A DNA stretch of 64,000 nucleotides. Source: Aradus depressus. Lineage: Eukaryota; Arthropoda; Insecta; Hemiptera; Aradidae. The first letter of the stretch is position 1. The number at the start of each line of letters is the position of its first letter. The stretch spans positions 1,594,713 through 1,658,712 of the forward strand of contig OY759222.1 of the NCBI GenBank assembly GCA_963662175.1, given 5' to 3'. Below are positions 52,926 through 63,305 of the stretch, piece after piece. The position numbers and the translations under genes are program-made. The notes beneath the pieces are model-generated. The model made no database searches. It had not been told where the DNA came from and worked only from the letters and a program-made list of their open reading frames with translations.

Positions 52926-53589
52926 ATTTTAAAACTATTTTACTCCAAACATTTATTTATTTATATATTTACAACGGCATAGCATTTGCCATTAGCAATT
53001 GCGATAGATAGTGCAGTGTCAGGTGCGTGGCTGTACTGCTGAGGTACGTGACCGAAGATGAGTCCAGGCTAGTCCTGGAGCAGGTCCCTCTGCCACATCC
53101 GCTTGAGGCGTCATGGTGGATTGGTGGGGAGGGTGTATTCCAAACATAATCCTGTTTTCTTGATTATCTCGATCATTATTCAAGGAATAAACAAATAAAA
53201 TAAATAAAAAACTAAAGAGAAAATAACCGTTTAATTTTTTTATTCCCCGTCAAATTTCATTTGAACAATTTCTCAATTGAATAAATTTACAGCTTCATAT
53301 TGGTAGCCAAAATAGTATGAATGTACACAATGTTCACATATCTGTGGAAAGTAGGTCCCTTCCTGATGTTTCTCCTTTCCCAACATGTTACCATAACTGC
53401 CTGCCCAGTTGAAAATCGATTGAGGATTGTATCTGTGTTGTGGACTATTTTTCATTGGCCGACTCCACGACGGCTGGTCTAGCATAATAAATTGTACAAA
53501 TATGATAGTTTTATTACTGTTCGAACCTAGAACTTGATCTAGGTCACAACTATAAAGTAACGTTTTGTTGCAGGCTCATTTAAAAATGT
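52926..53589. other. Unassigned; 70-codon antisense frame
   Basis: The minus strand 53485-53273 has an ATG and an uninterrupted frame (contains NSPQHRYNPQSIFNWAGSYG and YFPQICEHCVHSYYFGYQYE). The cysteine/aromatic-rich composition looks protein-like, but I do not recognise it and see no splice context. Possible exon or transposon fossil. Confidence 0.25.
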
Positions 53590-53770
53590 GATCATATTGA
53601 CCTCGGCCTTATTGAGCAGTGTTTATATTGACCTATGAACATATTGAGTCGGGCTATGTTGACTTCAGGACATATTGAGTCTTGGTTATCTTCATCTCAT
53701 GACTTAATGAGCCCGGCTTATGTTGGTCCTACGGACTTATTGAGTCGGGCTATGTTGATCTCTGCACAGG
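53590..53770 (+). repeat. Degenerate short tandem repeat
   Basis: About seven loose copies of 'acatattgagtcgggctatg' + 'ttgac', 25-50 bases apart. Confidence 0.6.
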
Positions 53771-53779
53771 TTGACCCTA

Positions 53780-54085
53780 TTAGTTAGTTGTTATGACTCA
53801 TGGCCGGGCTACTAACAACAAGGCATTTTTTCGTCACTCTAATGGACATGAGCACGACTCTACTATGGGAGTTGTAAATTTTGCACTACCCTAAATTTTT
53901 ATTCATATAAGATAGACATCTTTAACTAGTAGCTAACATCGTACAGGCTCGGGATCATCGCTTAACGTCCCGTCCAAAGGACGGCGTGCTTAAATTTTTT
54001 TTTATATCTCAGAAAAAAAAAACTAAGGGGTTTCGAACCCGCGATCTTGAACTTAGTACCTCGTAATAAAGCATTTATGCTAAGG
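53780..54085 (-). mobile_element. SINE-A, diverged
   Basis: Antisense, TTAGTTAGTTGTTATGACTC tail, about 25 bases lost in the 'catatcgcctactaccagag' region, sense B box GGTTCGAAACC kept, outer head eroded. Confidence 0.8.
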
Positions 54086-54342
54086 GTGGGTGGATGCTGT
54101 AAATAAAAATCTTGAAAAGCGGATCTCTAGTTGTTATGGGTACAATCCTTCTCTGAATAGACTGAGGGGTGCGGTGGAAGGAGCTGTTTGACAATCACTC
54201 AGGACACGCCAAGACGAAGAGACGAACAAACAGACATCGGAGGGGGAACTCACTTAGAATAGAGAGAAGGCGTTTCTTAGAGGAGGCAAACAAACAGGAA
54301 CCACCCCACCCCTCAGTCTATTTGGCAGAATGGACCAGACTT

Positions 54343-54646
54343 CAGTCATATCGGCCATAGAGACATCTCACTCATATCGGCCATAGAGACATCTCAGTCA
54401 TATCGGCCATAGAGACATCTCAGTCATATCAGCCATAGAGACATCTCAGTCATATCGACCATAGAGACATCTCAGTCATATCGGCCATAGAGACATCTCA
54501 GTCATATCGGCCATAGAGACATCTCAGTCATATCGGCCATAGAGACATCTCAGTCATATCGGCCATAGAGACATCTCAGTCATATCAGCCATGGAGACAT
54601 CTCAGTCATATCGGCCATAGAGACATCTCAGTCATATCGGCCATAA
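54343..54646 (+). repeat. 26-bp minisatellite, ~11.7 copies
   Basis: Unit CATATCGGCCATAGAGACAT + CTCAGT, with few variants (cactc, cagcc, cgacc, catgg). Very homogeneous, so recently expanded. Confidence 0.95.
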
Positions 54647-54674
54647 ACATCACATATTCCCTCCCTTCCTTTTA

Positions 54675-54870
54675 CTTCCTCAGCTATAGGGAGGGGACCA
54701 ATTCGATCCGGGTTTTCAATGAAATTTCATGTTTTCCGACCCCAGTTTCCAATTTCCGTCTGTTCTCGTGTCTGTGAATAAATGTATCTACACCAAATTT
54801 GATTTGTGAATCCAGTAACCTCTAATGACGACACCTCTTGATTTTCAGCCAAATTGACCAAACGGGAGGA
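54675..54870 (+). repeat. R1 copy, 5' module and part of core
   Basis: 'acttcctcagctatagggag', 'tcgatccgggttttcaatga', 'gacgacacctcttgattttc' + 'agccaaattgacc'. Confidence 0.65.
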
Positions 54871-55269
54871 GAAATAAAACCAACAAGAAATAAATACCAC
54901 TTGAGAAATAATATATTTTCAATTTTTTTATTAGTTAATAAATTTAATATTAATTATACTTTAATTGCTAAAAAAGAACACCCCTAAATAACATATATTT
55001 TATTAGTTTCCCCAAGATGTCTTCATATCTCGACATCGTTTGACGGGGTTATTGCTGGTATTAAAAAGATTAACTGTATATTGGAGAGAGTACGAGTATA
55101 AGAGATGAGATATGAAGTGGCCTTTGACGGTGCATTTGAACAATAAAACATGAGTTACTGAACTTTATTACAGGTGTAGGTAACTTTGATGAGCTGGAGG
55201 AGGTTGGTAGGCCTGGTGTGTACACCTAGGGACCTAAGCATCCATCCAATGCTCGTATCCCTTCCCTGT
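54871..55269. other. Unassigned
   Basis: No gene or family recognised. Confidence 0.5.
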
Positions 55270-55466
55270 TAGATCAACTGTAAGTGTCTTTAACGAGTAT
55301 CTGATATCGTACAGGCTCGGGACCATCGCCTAACGTCCCATCAGGACGGCGTGCTCATTTTTTTTACCTCCCCGATAAATTTAACTAAGGGCTTCGGCCT
55401 GGTTTTGAACCAGCGATCTTGAGCACAGTAAGCTAGCACGCATACCACTGAGCTATTGGCGCCCTC
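55270..55466 (-). mobile_element. SINE-A, head and half of the body
   Basis: Antisense; begins inside the body (gtctttaacgagtatctgat) and ends 'ctattggcgccctc'. Body deletion in 'cccatcaggacggc'. Sense B box mutated (GGTTCAAAACC). Confidence 0.82.
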
Positions 55467-55558
55467 TGGAACTAGCTCACTATTGGTGGTTTAGTTATTT
55501 AAGAATCTGTTAGTTTTTAGGGCTCAACTCAAAAACCCCAATAACTGCCAAAGTAATG

Positions 55559-55757
55559 GACGCTAAGGGATGGCCCCGATGTCAGGAACTAAGCGATGGT
55601 CCCGATGTCAGGAACTCGTTACAGACTTCTACTCTAGGTAAATAAACCTGGGTTAGCAAAATTTAGGACTCACAAAGTAGAGTCGGGCTCACCAGAACGC
55701 TCTGGTAGTAGGCGATATGACCTCGTTGTTAAGGTCCGGCCATGAGTCACAATAACA
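55559..55757 (+). mobile_element. SINE-A, body with a short duplication
   Basis: 'aagggatggccccgatgtca' + 'ggaact' occurs twice in a row (period ~34), then the body to 'gagtcacaataac'. A slip-type duplication inside a SINE, a small version of what is seen at 27.4 kb. Confidence 0.8.
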
Positions 55758-56599
55758 TGGTTGATTACATCAGCGCACATAAAAAGTTAATTTTAATCTA
55801 ATTTTAGTCGTTTATTTATTTGTTTTCAAAAACCAGTTTACTGAAAAAACCATAGGAACATAAAAAATTTGTATTTTTAACAATTTTTAAATTTGGGAGC
55901 CTAAATTTCTCTTTTAATATTTTTAAACAATAAAACCAACTTACAAAGTGAATATTGATCCATAATTTCTGTCTAGCAGTTTACTTAAATTTATGAAATC
56001 ATTCCAGCTCCACACATGAAGTGTTGTCGACCTGTTCATCCTCTGGGAGTTATTATGTCCACACTGTGTCAAAAAATGAAAAAAAGAATGCCTGTGGACT
56101 CCACATTTCTTCATTTTTTGACCTCGTTCTATTCTACGTCTGATGCACTTTACATCATATTTGATTACCATTTTGATCATTCCAGAATTTAGAAGAACTC
56201 TTACTGAAAACTTACCCAGAATGTTCTATATTAATGTCAATGTCAGGTCTTTTTGATCCGATTTACATAGATCGAATGCCAATTCGGTTCGTCCTCTATA
56301 ATCGTATTACTCCCCCCTGTCACGTGACATTTGAGATCAATTAGAGAATTGTTACAAAAGATTGTTACGTAGAAAGAATTTCAATCAATGTACATACACT
56401 CACATATATGTAGATACTAACCTAAACAGAAGGGTTTAGTTGTCAGCCTACTGATGGAGGGATAGTTGGGTGTAGGGGGGACTGAAAGTTTACGAGAAGG
56501 GAGCAAAATGTATTAGTGGCGTAGTTTGTGCCCCCCCCTCCCCTCCCCCCGGACAAGGTCAGAGTGGCGTAGCTCGGGGGCCCCCCATCCACCTTAATC
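55758..56599. other. Unassigned; 79-codon antisense frame
   Basis: The minus strand 56180-55941 has an ATG and is open (contains KYDVKCIRRRIERGQKMKKC and FHFLTQCGHNNSQRMN). Basic and cysteine-containing; not recognised. 56470-56590 is C/G-rich (gtggcgtagctcgggggccc), like hAT-MITE interior. Confidence 0.25.
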
Positions 56600-56790
56600 T
56601 CAAAGTGGCGTGGCCCAATTCAAAAAACTTAACTTCCCTGATTTAATGAATTTATCTACAGAAAATTTAGTAATATTTAGTAGCCCCTTTGTAAGTCAAC
56701 TGTTGAATATTAGCGCGAAAAGTTAATTGATTAATTTGTTCTGGGGAAGTAGGTACATTGCCGGTGATTCACCGAGGACTTTCTTCACAA
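56600..56790 (+). repeat. R1 copy, core and complete 3' module
   Basis: 'gtaagtcaactgttgaatat' + 'tagcgcgaaaagttaattga', then 'ttctggggaagtaggtacat' + 'tgccggtgattcaccgagga'. It shows the 3' hairpin CGGTGATTCACCG intact and is the source-like sequence for the 48-bp minisatellite at 33.3 kb. Confidence 0.75.
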
Positions 56791-57006
56791 TATCTGTACT
56801 GTTTGTACAAAGCTGAACTGGGAGGTTTGGCAAAATGGCGGAAGTTAGCACAGACTTGCGACCTGGAAGTGAAGTTCCATGGTTGACCCTTCCGAAGACA
56901 CTCTCGGACAACTAACAGAAGTGCCTCAGATAACGGGAGGGTGCCATGCAACCAACCCATCTTTTCTGGGTCCGCACACTACAACCTGGAAACAATTCTA
57001 CATAGA

Positions 57007-57448
57007 CAGGGGCGTAGCCAGGATTTTGAGCAGGAGGGGGCAAAGTTAGGCCACAGGGGAGGGTCTAGACTCCCGGGGGCACAGCCCGCAGTTTCCGTAG
57101 TTAGCGCTGCAGACATTTTGATATTAATTTGGGAGACTCGGACCCCTAGAAGCTCCCCCTGAGGTAACCAATGAGTGTAATACTTGTACATTTAGGTAAA
57201 ACACAATTTTCGTTTATCCTCCGAAAATCGTGAAAATCCTCTTTGAAGTGTTCTCGATAGTTTTTCAGCAAGTTTCATTGCACGCTAAGCATCCAGAGAC
57301 CATTGAGACGGAATTTTTAATCTACAATTTTTAGTTTATTTAATTTTTCTTGCTTTTTTGCTTTGGCCAGGGGGAGGCATGTGCCCAGACTTGCGACCTA
57401 GAAGTGATGTTCTATGGTGCCCCCCCCCCCCCCCTGGCTACGCCCCTG
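57007..57448. mobile_element. hAT-type MITE, perfect 8-bp target duplication
   Basis: Ends CAGGGGCGTAGCCAGG and CCTGGCTACGCCCCTG. Flanked by TACATAGA on both sides (56999-57006 and 57449-57456), the hAT signature. 442 bp, non-coding; the interior includes a poly-C stretch near 57419. A decayed antisense relative is at 31148-31729. Confidence 0.95.
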
Positions 57449-57654
57449 TACATAGACATTACAAAACGGCGCATATAAATGAAATAATTTATACTTAAAT
57501 TATGTTATTCATGATATAAATTATTTTTTGGACAGTATATTGAAAGAAATTAAATATTTAATTCAAAATCGATCTTATTTACAGGAATAGTTCATGTAAT
57601 TATTTTTATATATAAAAATATATTAACAATACCAACAATTATTATACATATAAA

Positions 57655-57910
57655 TATATAGAGATGAAATGTTGTGTGTATCCAGAACCTCACAGTGACG
57701 ACATATATTAATTTTCAGTCAGCGGGGTATTAGGGAGAGTTTAACACAAAACCCATAATAATGGCCGGTGTTATTTATTACATCAAAAAAATTTAGTTTC
57801 AGAAGTCTCTGAGCACCTTGATTGATTTAAACCAAATAGTTTTATTTATTTCAGGGGAGAGAGAAAACTTTATTGATTAATTCGAGCTGGGGATGTACAA
57901 CTTTAGGTGT
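57655..57910 (+). repeat. R1 copy, core and 3' module
   Basis: 'gacgacatatattaattttc' + 'agtca', 'aacccataataatggccggt', then 'ttcgagctggggatgtacaa' + 'ctttaggtg'. The hairpin is eroded. Confidence 0.6.
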
Positions 57911-58300
57911 TTACCAAGCATTTTCTTTTTTCTTTTTTCACTCAAATAACTTGGAAGCTAAAATATTGTTTGGTAAAAGACTGGCTATCCTAGCCAGGGT
58001 CACTAAGGATGAAGACACAGGGGGCTCCTCTGTCAGGAGCCCGATCAAGGACCCATCCTGAGCCCTCTATAAATATGAAAAATCCTCTATTTTGTCAGGC
58101 TATCAGAATCCTTCTCCGCAGATAAAGATATAACATTTTTTCATCTAGACGTGATATAAATAAAAAATATTCTAGAAAAGTGTGATCCAGGACACACATT
58201 GATGGGTTCCGTAAGTTAAGAATGCTTTGATGTAGATATTAATAAATAAATATTTGATAAATTGCTTGCTATGAAATGTATTTGGATATATATTTTTCAG
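57911..58300. other. Unassigned
   Basis: No gene or family recognised. Confidence 0.5.
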
Positions 58301-58301
58301 G

Positions 58302-58640
58302 AGGGCGCCGGTAGCTCAGTGGTATGCGTGCTTGCCTTCTGAGCTCAAGATCGTGGGTTCGAAACCCGACCGAGGCCCTTAGTTTACTTTATTTGGGAGG
58401 TAAAATAAACGTAAGCACGCCGTTCTTCGGATGGGACATAAAGCGATGGTTCCGATCTTGTACGATGTCAGGTACTCGTTAAAGACCCCTACCCTAGGTG
58501 AATAAAAATTTAGGGTAGGCAAAATTTAGGACTTCCATAGTAGAGTCGGGCTCATGTCCACCAGAGTGACGAAAGAGCGCACTGGTAGTAGGCGAAATGA
58601 CCTCGTAGTTAAAGCTCGGGCATGAGTCATGAAACCTAAA
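58302..58640 (+). mobile_element. SINE-A, best sense-strand copy
   Basis: Reads GAGGGCGCCGGTAGCTCAGT at the head. A box TAGCTCAGTGG lies at 58312-58322 and B box GGTTCGAAACC at 58356-58366: an RNA polymerase III promoter inherited from a tRNA. The body follows (gtaagcacgccgttcttcgg, 'gatgtcaggtactcgttaaa', 'cctaccctaggtgaataaaa', 'gtaggcgaaatgacctcgta') and an AAACCTAAACCT tail. No protein. Such SINEs use a partner LINE's reverse transcriptase, probably recognising the shared tail. The partner was not identified here. Confidence 0.92.
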
Positions 58641-58754
58641 CCTATCTTTAGCAAATTAGTAATTTCATTACATAGATAGAAATATGTAGATTCTAATATA
58701 CAAATTGTTCTCCAACTGAGAGGAGATTCACTTAAGACAACCAACTTATATTTA

Positions 58755-59090
58755 GAGGGCGTCAGTAGCTCAGTGGTCTGAGTACTTGCTTATAGAGCTG
58801 AATTTCACGGGTACAAAACCCGGCCGAGGCTCTCAGGCCTTTTATTTTAAAGATGACAAACACCTTGAGCATGCCTTCCTTCGGATGGGACGTTAAGCGA
58901 TGATACCGAGTCTGTAGGATCAGGTACTCGTTAAAAACCCTTATTCTAAGTGAAAAAACATTTAGGTATTTATTTAGGATTCCCACTGTAGAGTCGGGGC
59001 TCATGTCCACCAGAATGAGGAAAGAGCGCTCTGGTAGTAGGCGGTATGACCTCGTAGTTAAAGCCCGGGCATGATTCATAATAACTAACT
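58755..59090 (+). mobile_element. SINE-A, AACTAACT-tail subfamily
   Basis: Head 'gagggcgtcagtagctcagt' with a different anticodon-arm region (acttgcttatagagctgaat) and a mutated B box (ggtacaaaacc). Complete body; tail 'cataataactaactaata'. About 115 bases after the previous copy, same strand. Confidence 0.88.
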
Positions 59091-59619
59091 AATACACGAA
59101 ATAGCTTACTAACACCAACTAACTTTTACACACTGTCACATTGATAGTATGTATACTATAGTAAATAATTATACACTGATCGCATATATAGTTTTAGTTA
59201 GTTATTGTCTTTATATATTATCGTTATATTTTACAAACGCGTCAGAATTGATGATGAACGGATAATTTGAATCCGGAATCTAATTCCACAAATGTATATA
59301 AATTATTTTATTAGTTTTCCACTATTTCGACACAGATCGCAGAAATGTAATCAAACATTAATTGGTATTAATTACAAAATATATAATAAGCTAGGTAATT
59401 AAATATATATGTTATTTGAAGCAAGTTTTCTATCCACCACCACCTGAAAATACTGTTAGTGTAGTGAAAATTTGCTATTTACCTTATTATTTTTGCCCCA
59501 TCGATTTATGGCTGTATCATGCTACAGCTTCGTGCAAAGTTTCAGGAATATAACTTCAATAGTTTCCAGGTTTCTGGGGCGTAGATAAACCATAACAACA
59601 ATCTACTTTTGGTACACTC
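59091..59619. other. Unassigned AT-rich DNA
   Basis: No gene or family recognised. Confidence 0.5.
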
Positions 59620-59835
59620 TCACCGGATCAGTGGTCAGTGAATCATCTCCAATGTAACTCCACAACTCGAATTATTTGTGGCCAAATAATACTACTTAAA
59701 ATCAGTAGATGGTGGTTCTGTATCAGAATGGGGTTCCATTTTTGGTTACAGGGAGCCGGAAAATATAAAAATTATGATGAAAATTGAATTAAATGTTTGT
59801 CCGATTGCATAACTACCCCAATATGTCTTCATATT
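59620..59835 (-). repeat. R1 fragment
   Basis: Antisense: eroded 3' end 'agtggtcagtgaatcatctc', then 'tgaaaattgaattaaatgtt' + 'tgtccgattgcataactacc'. Confidence 0.5.
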
Positions 59836-60289
59836 TGATGCATTATGATTTAAGATTTGACAAGGCGACCACTTCACGTACATCCTTAGCTATTTCATGA
59901 AATAAAAACAAATTGCATTCTTCCACCGTAATTTTTTCAATATTTCTAGGTCTTAAAACGTTGTCATGAGCTCGTGGTCACTATAACTATAAACTGATAT
60001 GGATCTCAAAGGAATGACCGCTAGCCACTTTATGTAACGATCCCGCTGTATAACCCTTTAACGACCTTTCTCTAGATTATATTAAAAATTATCATATCAT
60101 ATTTACTATCCTCGTAAATAAAACATAATCATAATCATAAACTATAACATAAAATTTTATTGTAAAAAGGAATGAGGAATAATGACTTTTATGTCTGTGT
60201 GGAGCTGTTCAACTTATTTTATTAAAAATTAGTTTCTTTTTTTTTTTTTCTTTCTTTTTTTATGAAAAATATTTTTCCTTGGCTGATTT
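59836..60289. other. Unassigned
   Basis: Poly-T at 60236-60250. No gene or family recognised. Confidence 0.5.
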
Positions 60290-60500
60290 GCATGATAATC
60301 AATGCATCCTACTCACAAATGTTGGTGACTCACTTTCGTTTCGGGGTTAAGCCTCCCCTTCCCCCCCCCCCTCCCCCCCCACCTCTTTCACTTCAGCGGA
60401 TTAATCAGAAGATCAACAGGTGTCTCAACATTCACTCAGTGACATCTCGTTTCCCCGCTTAAAATTCGGTTTTGATTTGTTAATTGTTGCCGGAGTTATC
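60290..60500 (-). repeat. Degenerate R1 core
   Basis: C-rich block at 60356-60380 followed by 'ttcagcggattaatcagaag' + 'atcaacaggtgtc' and 'gttgccggagttatcg', the antisense order of R1 core motifs. Weak. Confidence 0.4.
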
Positions 60501-60541
60501 GTATACGTAAATAAAACTTTTTTTTTTAATCTGTAAAATAG

Positions 60542-60750
60542 AAAAACCTTGAGCACGCCGTCCTTCGCGATGGTCTCGAGCCTGTGCGAAGTCAGTCACT
60601 CGTTAAAGATCCCGACCCTAAGTGAATAAACCTAGGTAGACAAAATTTAGGACTCTCATAGTAGAATTGAGCTCATGTCTACCAGAGCGACGAAAGAGCA
60701 CTCTGTTAGTAGGTGATATGCCCTCATAGTTAATGCTTGATGAGTCACAT
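60542..60750 (+). mobile_element. SINE-A body, head missing
   Basis: 'aaaaaccttgagcacgccgt' + 'ccttcgcgatggtctcgagc' through 'cagagcgacgaaagagcact' to 'gatgagtcac'. The 'ggatgggacgttaa' part is deleted. Confidence 0.82.
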
Positions 60751-61429
60751 TTTTTTGATTTTTGAAAAACATAAAACTCCAATGAAAAGTCATTATCATT
60801 TTTTTTTACCGTTTACCGTGTACATCGTATAGCTGGAGAAGATAAAAAAGAAATTCCCATTTACTAATGTGATTTAGCCTTTCCGTTTGTTGAGGTGCTT
60901 CACTCTTGAAGCCTAAAATTAGTCTCGAGAACAAGCAGATAACGTCGCGAGAGATGACTACAGAGAAACCAGACAACGTCGCGAGAGATGACTTCTAAGA
61001 AACATAACGTCGCAATAAACCCAACAGTTTCGTTAATTAAGTGAATTCATCAGCCAAAATTCCGATATTCATCGAATTCGTAGAGTATTCATCTATTTTA
61101 ACGATGCTGACGTTATAATGTATTCATATTCAATTTTGATGATATGATGTTGAAATTTACGTTGTAGCTTGAGGATGACACTTTATCAATCATGATTTCT
61201 CAGGCCCTTCGCAAGCCTCACGTGAGATCAATGGCTCCGCACTCCATTTTTTGTGTGATATTTGCCCTACAGTGGTCCATATTTCGCCCCCTATCTTCAG
61301 TACTGACCCTACCGACCCCCCTGCAGATCCCTCATTCCCTCTTATCCTCTCTTCCACTATAACTCTTTATTCACTTCCGCCTCTCACCCCCACCCTTATC
61401 TGTACACCAGTTTACCATCCCAGCTGTAG
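60751..61429. other. R1 5' end remnant, then unassigned
   Basis: 60755-60845 is an antisense R1 5' module (ttgaaaaacataaaactcca, 'catcgtatagctggagaag'). 60930-61015 has three copies of 'aacgtcgcgagagatgact' (the last degenerate). Otherwise nothing recognised. Confidence 0.5.
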
Positions 61430-61800
61430 TTAGTATCGGGGAAGTTAAATGATCGGTCGAAAATTCTTCTTCAACTCCAAAAAACATTAAAAAGTTATCG
61501 GTGAATCACCGGCAATCTACTTCTACTCAGCAAATTAATCAAATACCCACCCCTCTGAAGAAGAAAAAAAATGAGATTTGTTTGAAAATCAGCAGCTATC
61601 TTTGAATCCTCACACCAGGTTTCGTGTTGATACATCCTTAACTTATCATCTCTTACATTTATAAGTATTTTTGAGTTGAGCCCCCCCCCCCCCCCCCCCT
61701 CCCTGGGCCCCCTTCCCTTTAGCCGACTCAGTTGACAATAAATAGGTGTCGTCCTTATGGGGTTCTGAATACATATGTGATATGAATACACTATGTATTC
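61430..61800. repeat. R1 pieces, sense 5' end then antisense copy
   Basis: 61430-61470 sense (gtatcggggaagttaaatga + tcggtcg). 61495-61800 antisense from the intact 3' hairpin (tcggtgaatcaccgg) through 'cttctactcagcaaattaat', a long C run (61681-61699) and 'aataggtgtcgtccttatgg'. Confidence 0.6.
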
Positions 61801-62983
61801 ATTTTCCTGGGATAGACAATATTTGAACCACAACGTTTACACAATATGTCCGCCTTTACCAACTTAGAAGTTGTCTGTCAATCTGTGAACATGACGTATA
61901 GCTACATATTTTTTGATAAAAAGTATTAGAGCGCGATTGAGGACATATCTACAATAATATCGTTATATCTATAGTAATATCGATGTATATATAGCGATAT
62001 CGTTATATCTTTATAGAGTTTCGATATATATAAAGCGACATCCTTATATGCATATACAGCGATATCGTTATATATTTGATGGGGTTAGAATCAAAATGGT
62101 CTAAGTGACATTTATAAAACTTTGAAAAAACTGTGCATTAAGTTCTTAACTGATTTAAATAATCTATAATTTATCGAAACCGGAAATATTTTGTCTTCTG
62201 CTTTCATGGTGAAAGTTGTTGTTAGGAAACCATAAAATTGAATAAAAAATCTTAATTTCAATGTTGTTTCAATTGTTCATGTCACCAAAATAGAATAAGT
62301 GATTTGCCACTAGTTTTCAGCATTGGCTGGAATGTTGCTAGTTGGCTGCTTCCGTCTCTGTGTTCTCTCTCACATCGGTAGATAATGCTGTCCTGTGATA
62401 AGAAAAAATGTCATATGTGAGAATATGATTTGAGAATAACAAATGCATGCCGTTTATGTTTATTTCGGTCATTTGGTTCAGAATAGCGTAATTCTAAAAT
62501 ATTTTATAGTATAGATGGAAAAATGGGTAGGCATTCATGTTGAATTAATAAGAGGTCTGTCTTCAAATCTTCTATAGAACATCCTAATAGCGAAATCTCT
62601 CTCTCTCTACATCCAACAGGGGAAACATATTTCAAATCTATGAAAAAATAATATAAATAATATCTTTTTATAGTATATCTTTATAATAATATCTTTTATA
62701 GTATATCTTTATAACAATATCTTTTATAGTATATCTTTATAATAATATCTTTTATAGTATATCTTTTGATATCAGATATGGCGTCAATATAAACTTTCAG
62801 AATGGCTACTAAATATAATAAAATGGAGATTTGGAAATTCTTTCTCAGGAGCAACCTACATTTCGAAATTAAAAATGTCTACTTATGGAAAAAATCAACT
62901 GTTATTATATCCCTTCCACAGGTGGAGTGGATCTAGTTCTTTTGTCATTGGGAACAGAAATGACCTTGACCCACCCCCTGTCT
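61801..62983. other. Unassigned; AT-rich short repeats
   Basis: 61955-62080: degenerate 'agcgatatcgttatat' repeats. 62655-62768: five copies of a ~27-base unit 'aatatcttttatagtatatc' + 'tttataa'. A CT run lies at 62600-62610. No gene recognised. Confidence 0.55.
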
Positions 62984-63305
62984 GAGAGCGCCGGTTGCTC
63001 AGAGGAAGCGTGCTAGCTCAAAAGATGGCGGGTTCGAAACCTTCGTTTTTCTTATTTAGGAGGTGAAAAAACCTTGAGCACGTCGTCCTTCGGATGTGAA
63101 GTTAAGCGATGACACCGTGCCTGTAAGATGTCAAGTTTCCGTTAAAGATCCCTACCTCAAGTTAATATACCTGGGCTGGAAAAATTTAGGATTCCCAGGG
63201 TAGAGTCGGGCTCATGCCCACCAGAGTTACGAAAGAGCGCTCTGGTAGTAGGCGATATGACCTCGTAGAGTTAAAGCCCGGGCATGAGTCACAATAACTA
63301 ACTAA
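62984..63305 (+). mobile_element. SINE-A, full length, AACTAACT tail
   Basis: Head 'gagagcgccggttgctcaga' with a shortened A-to-B interval, B box GGTTCGAAACC intact, body complete, tail 'cacaataactaactaaag'. The AGTTAAAG duplication near the end (cgtagagttaaag) is private. Confidence 0.88.

Noticed and set aside
58302..58375. True tRNA gene with A and B boxes
   Set aside because: The acceptor stem does not pair properly, and the same head is fused to the SINE body in many copies.
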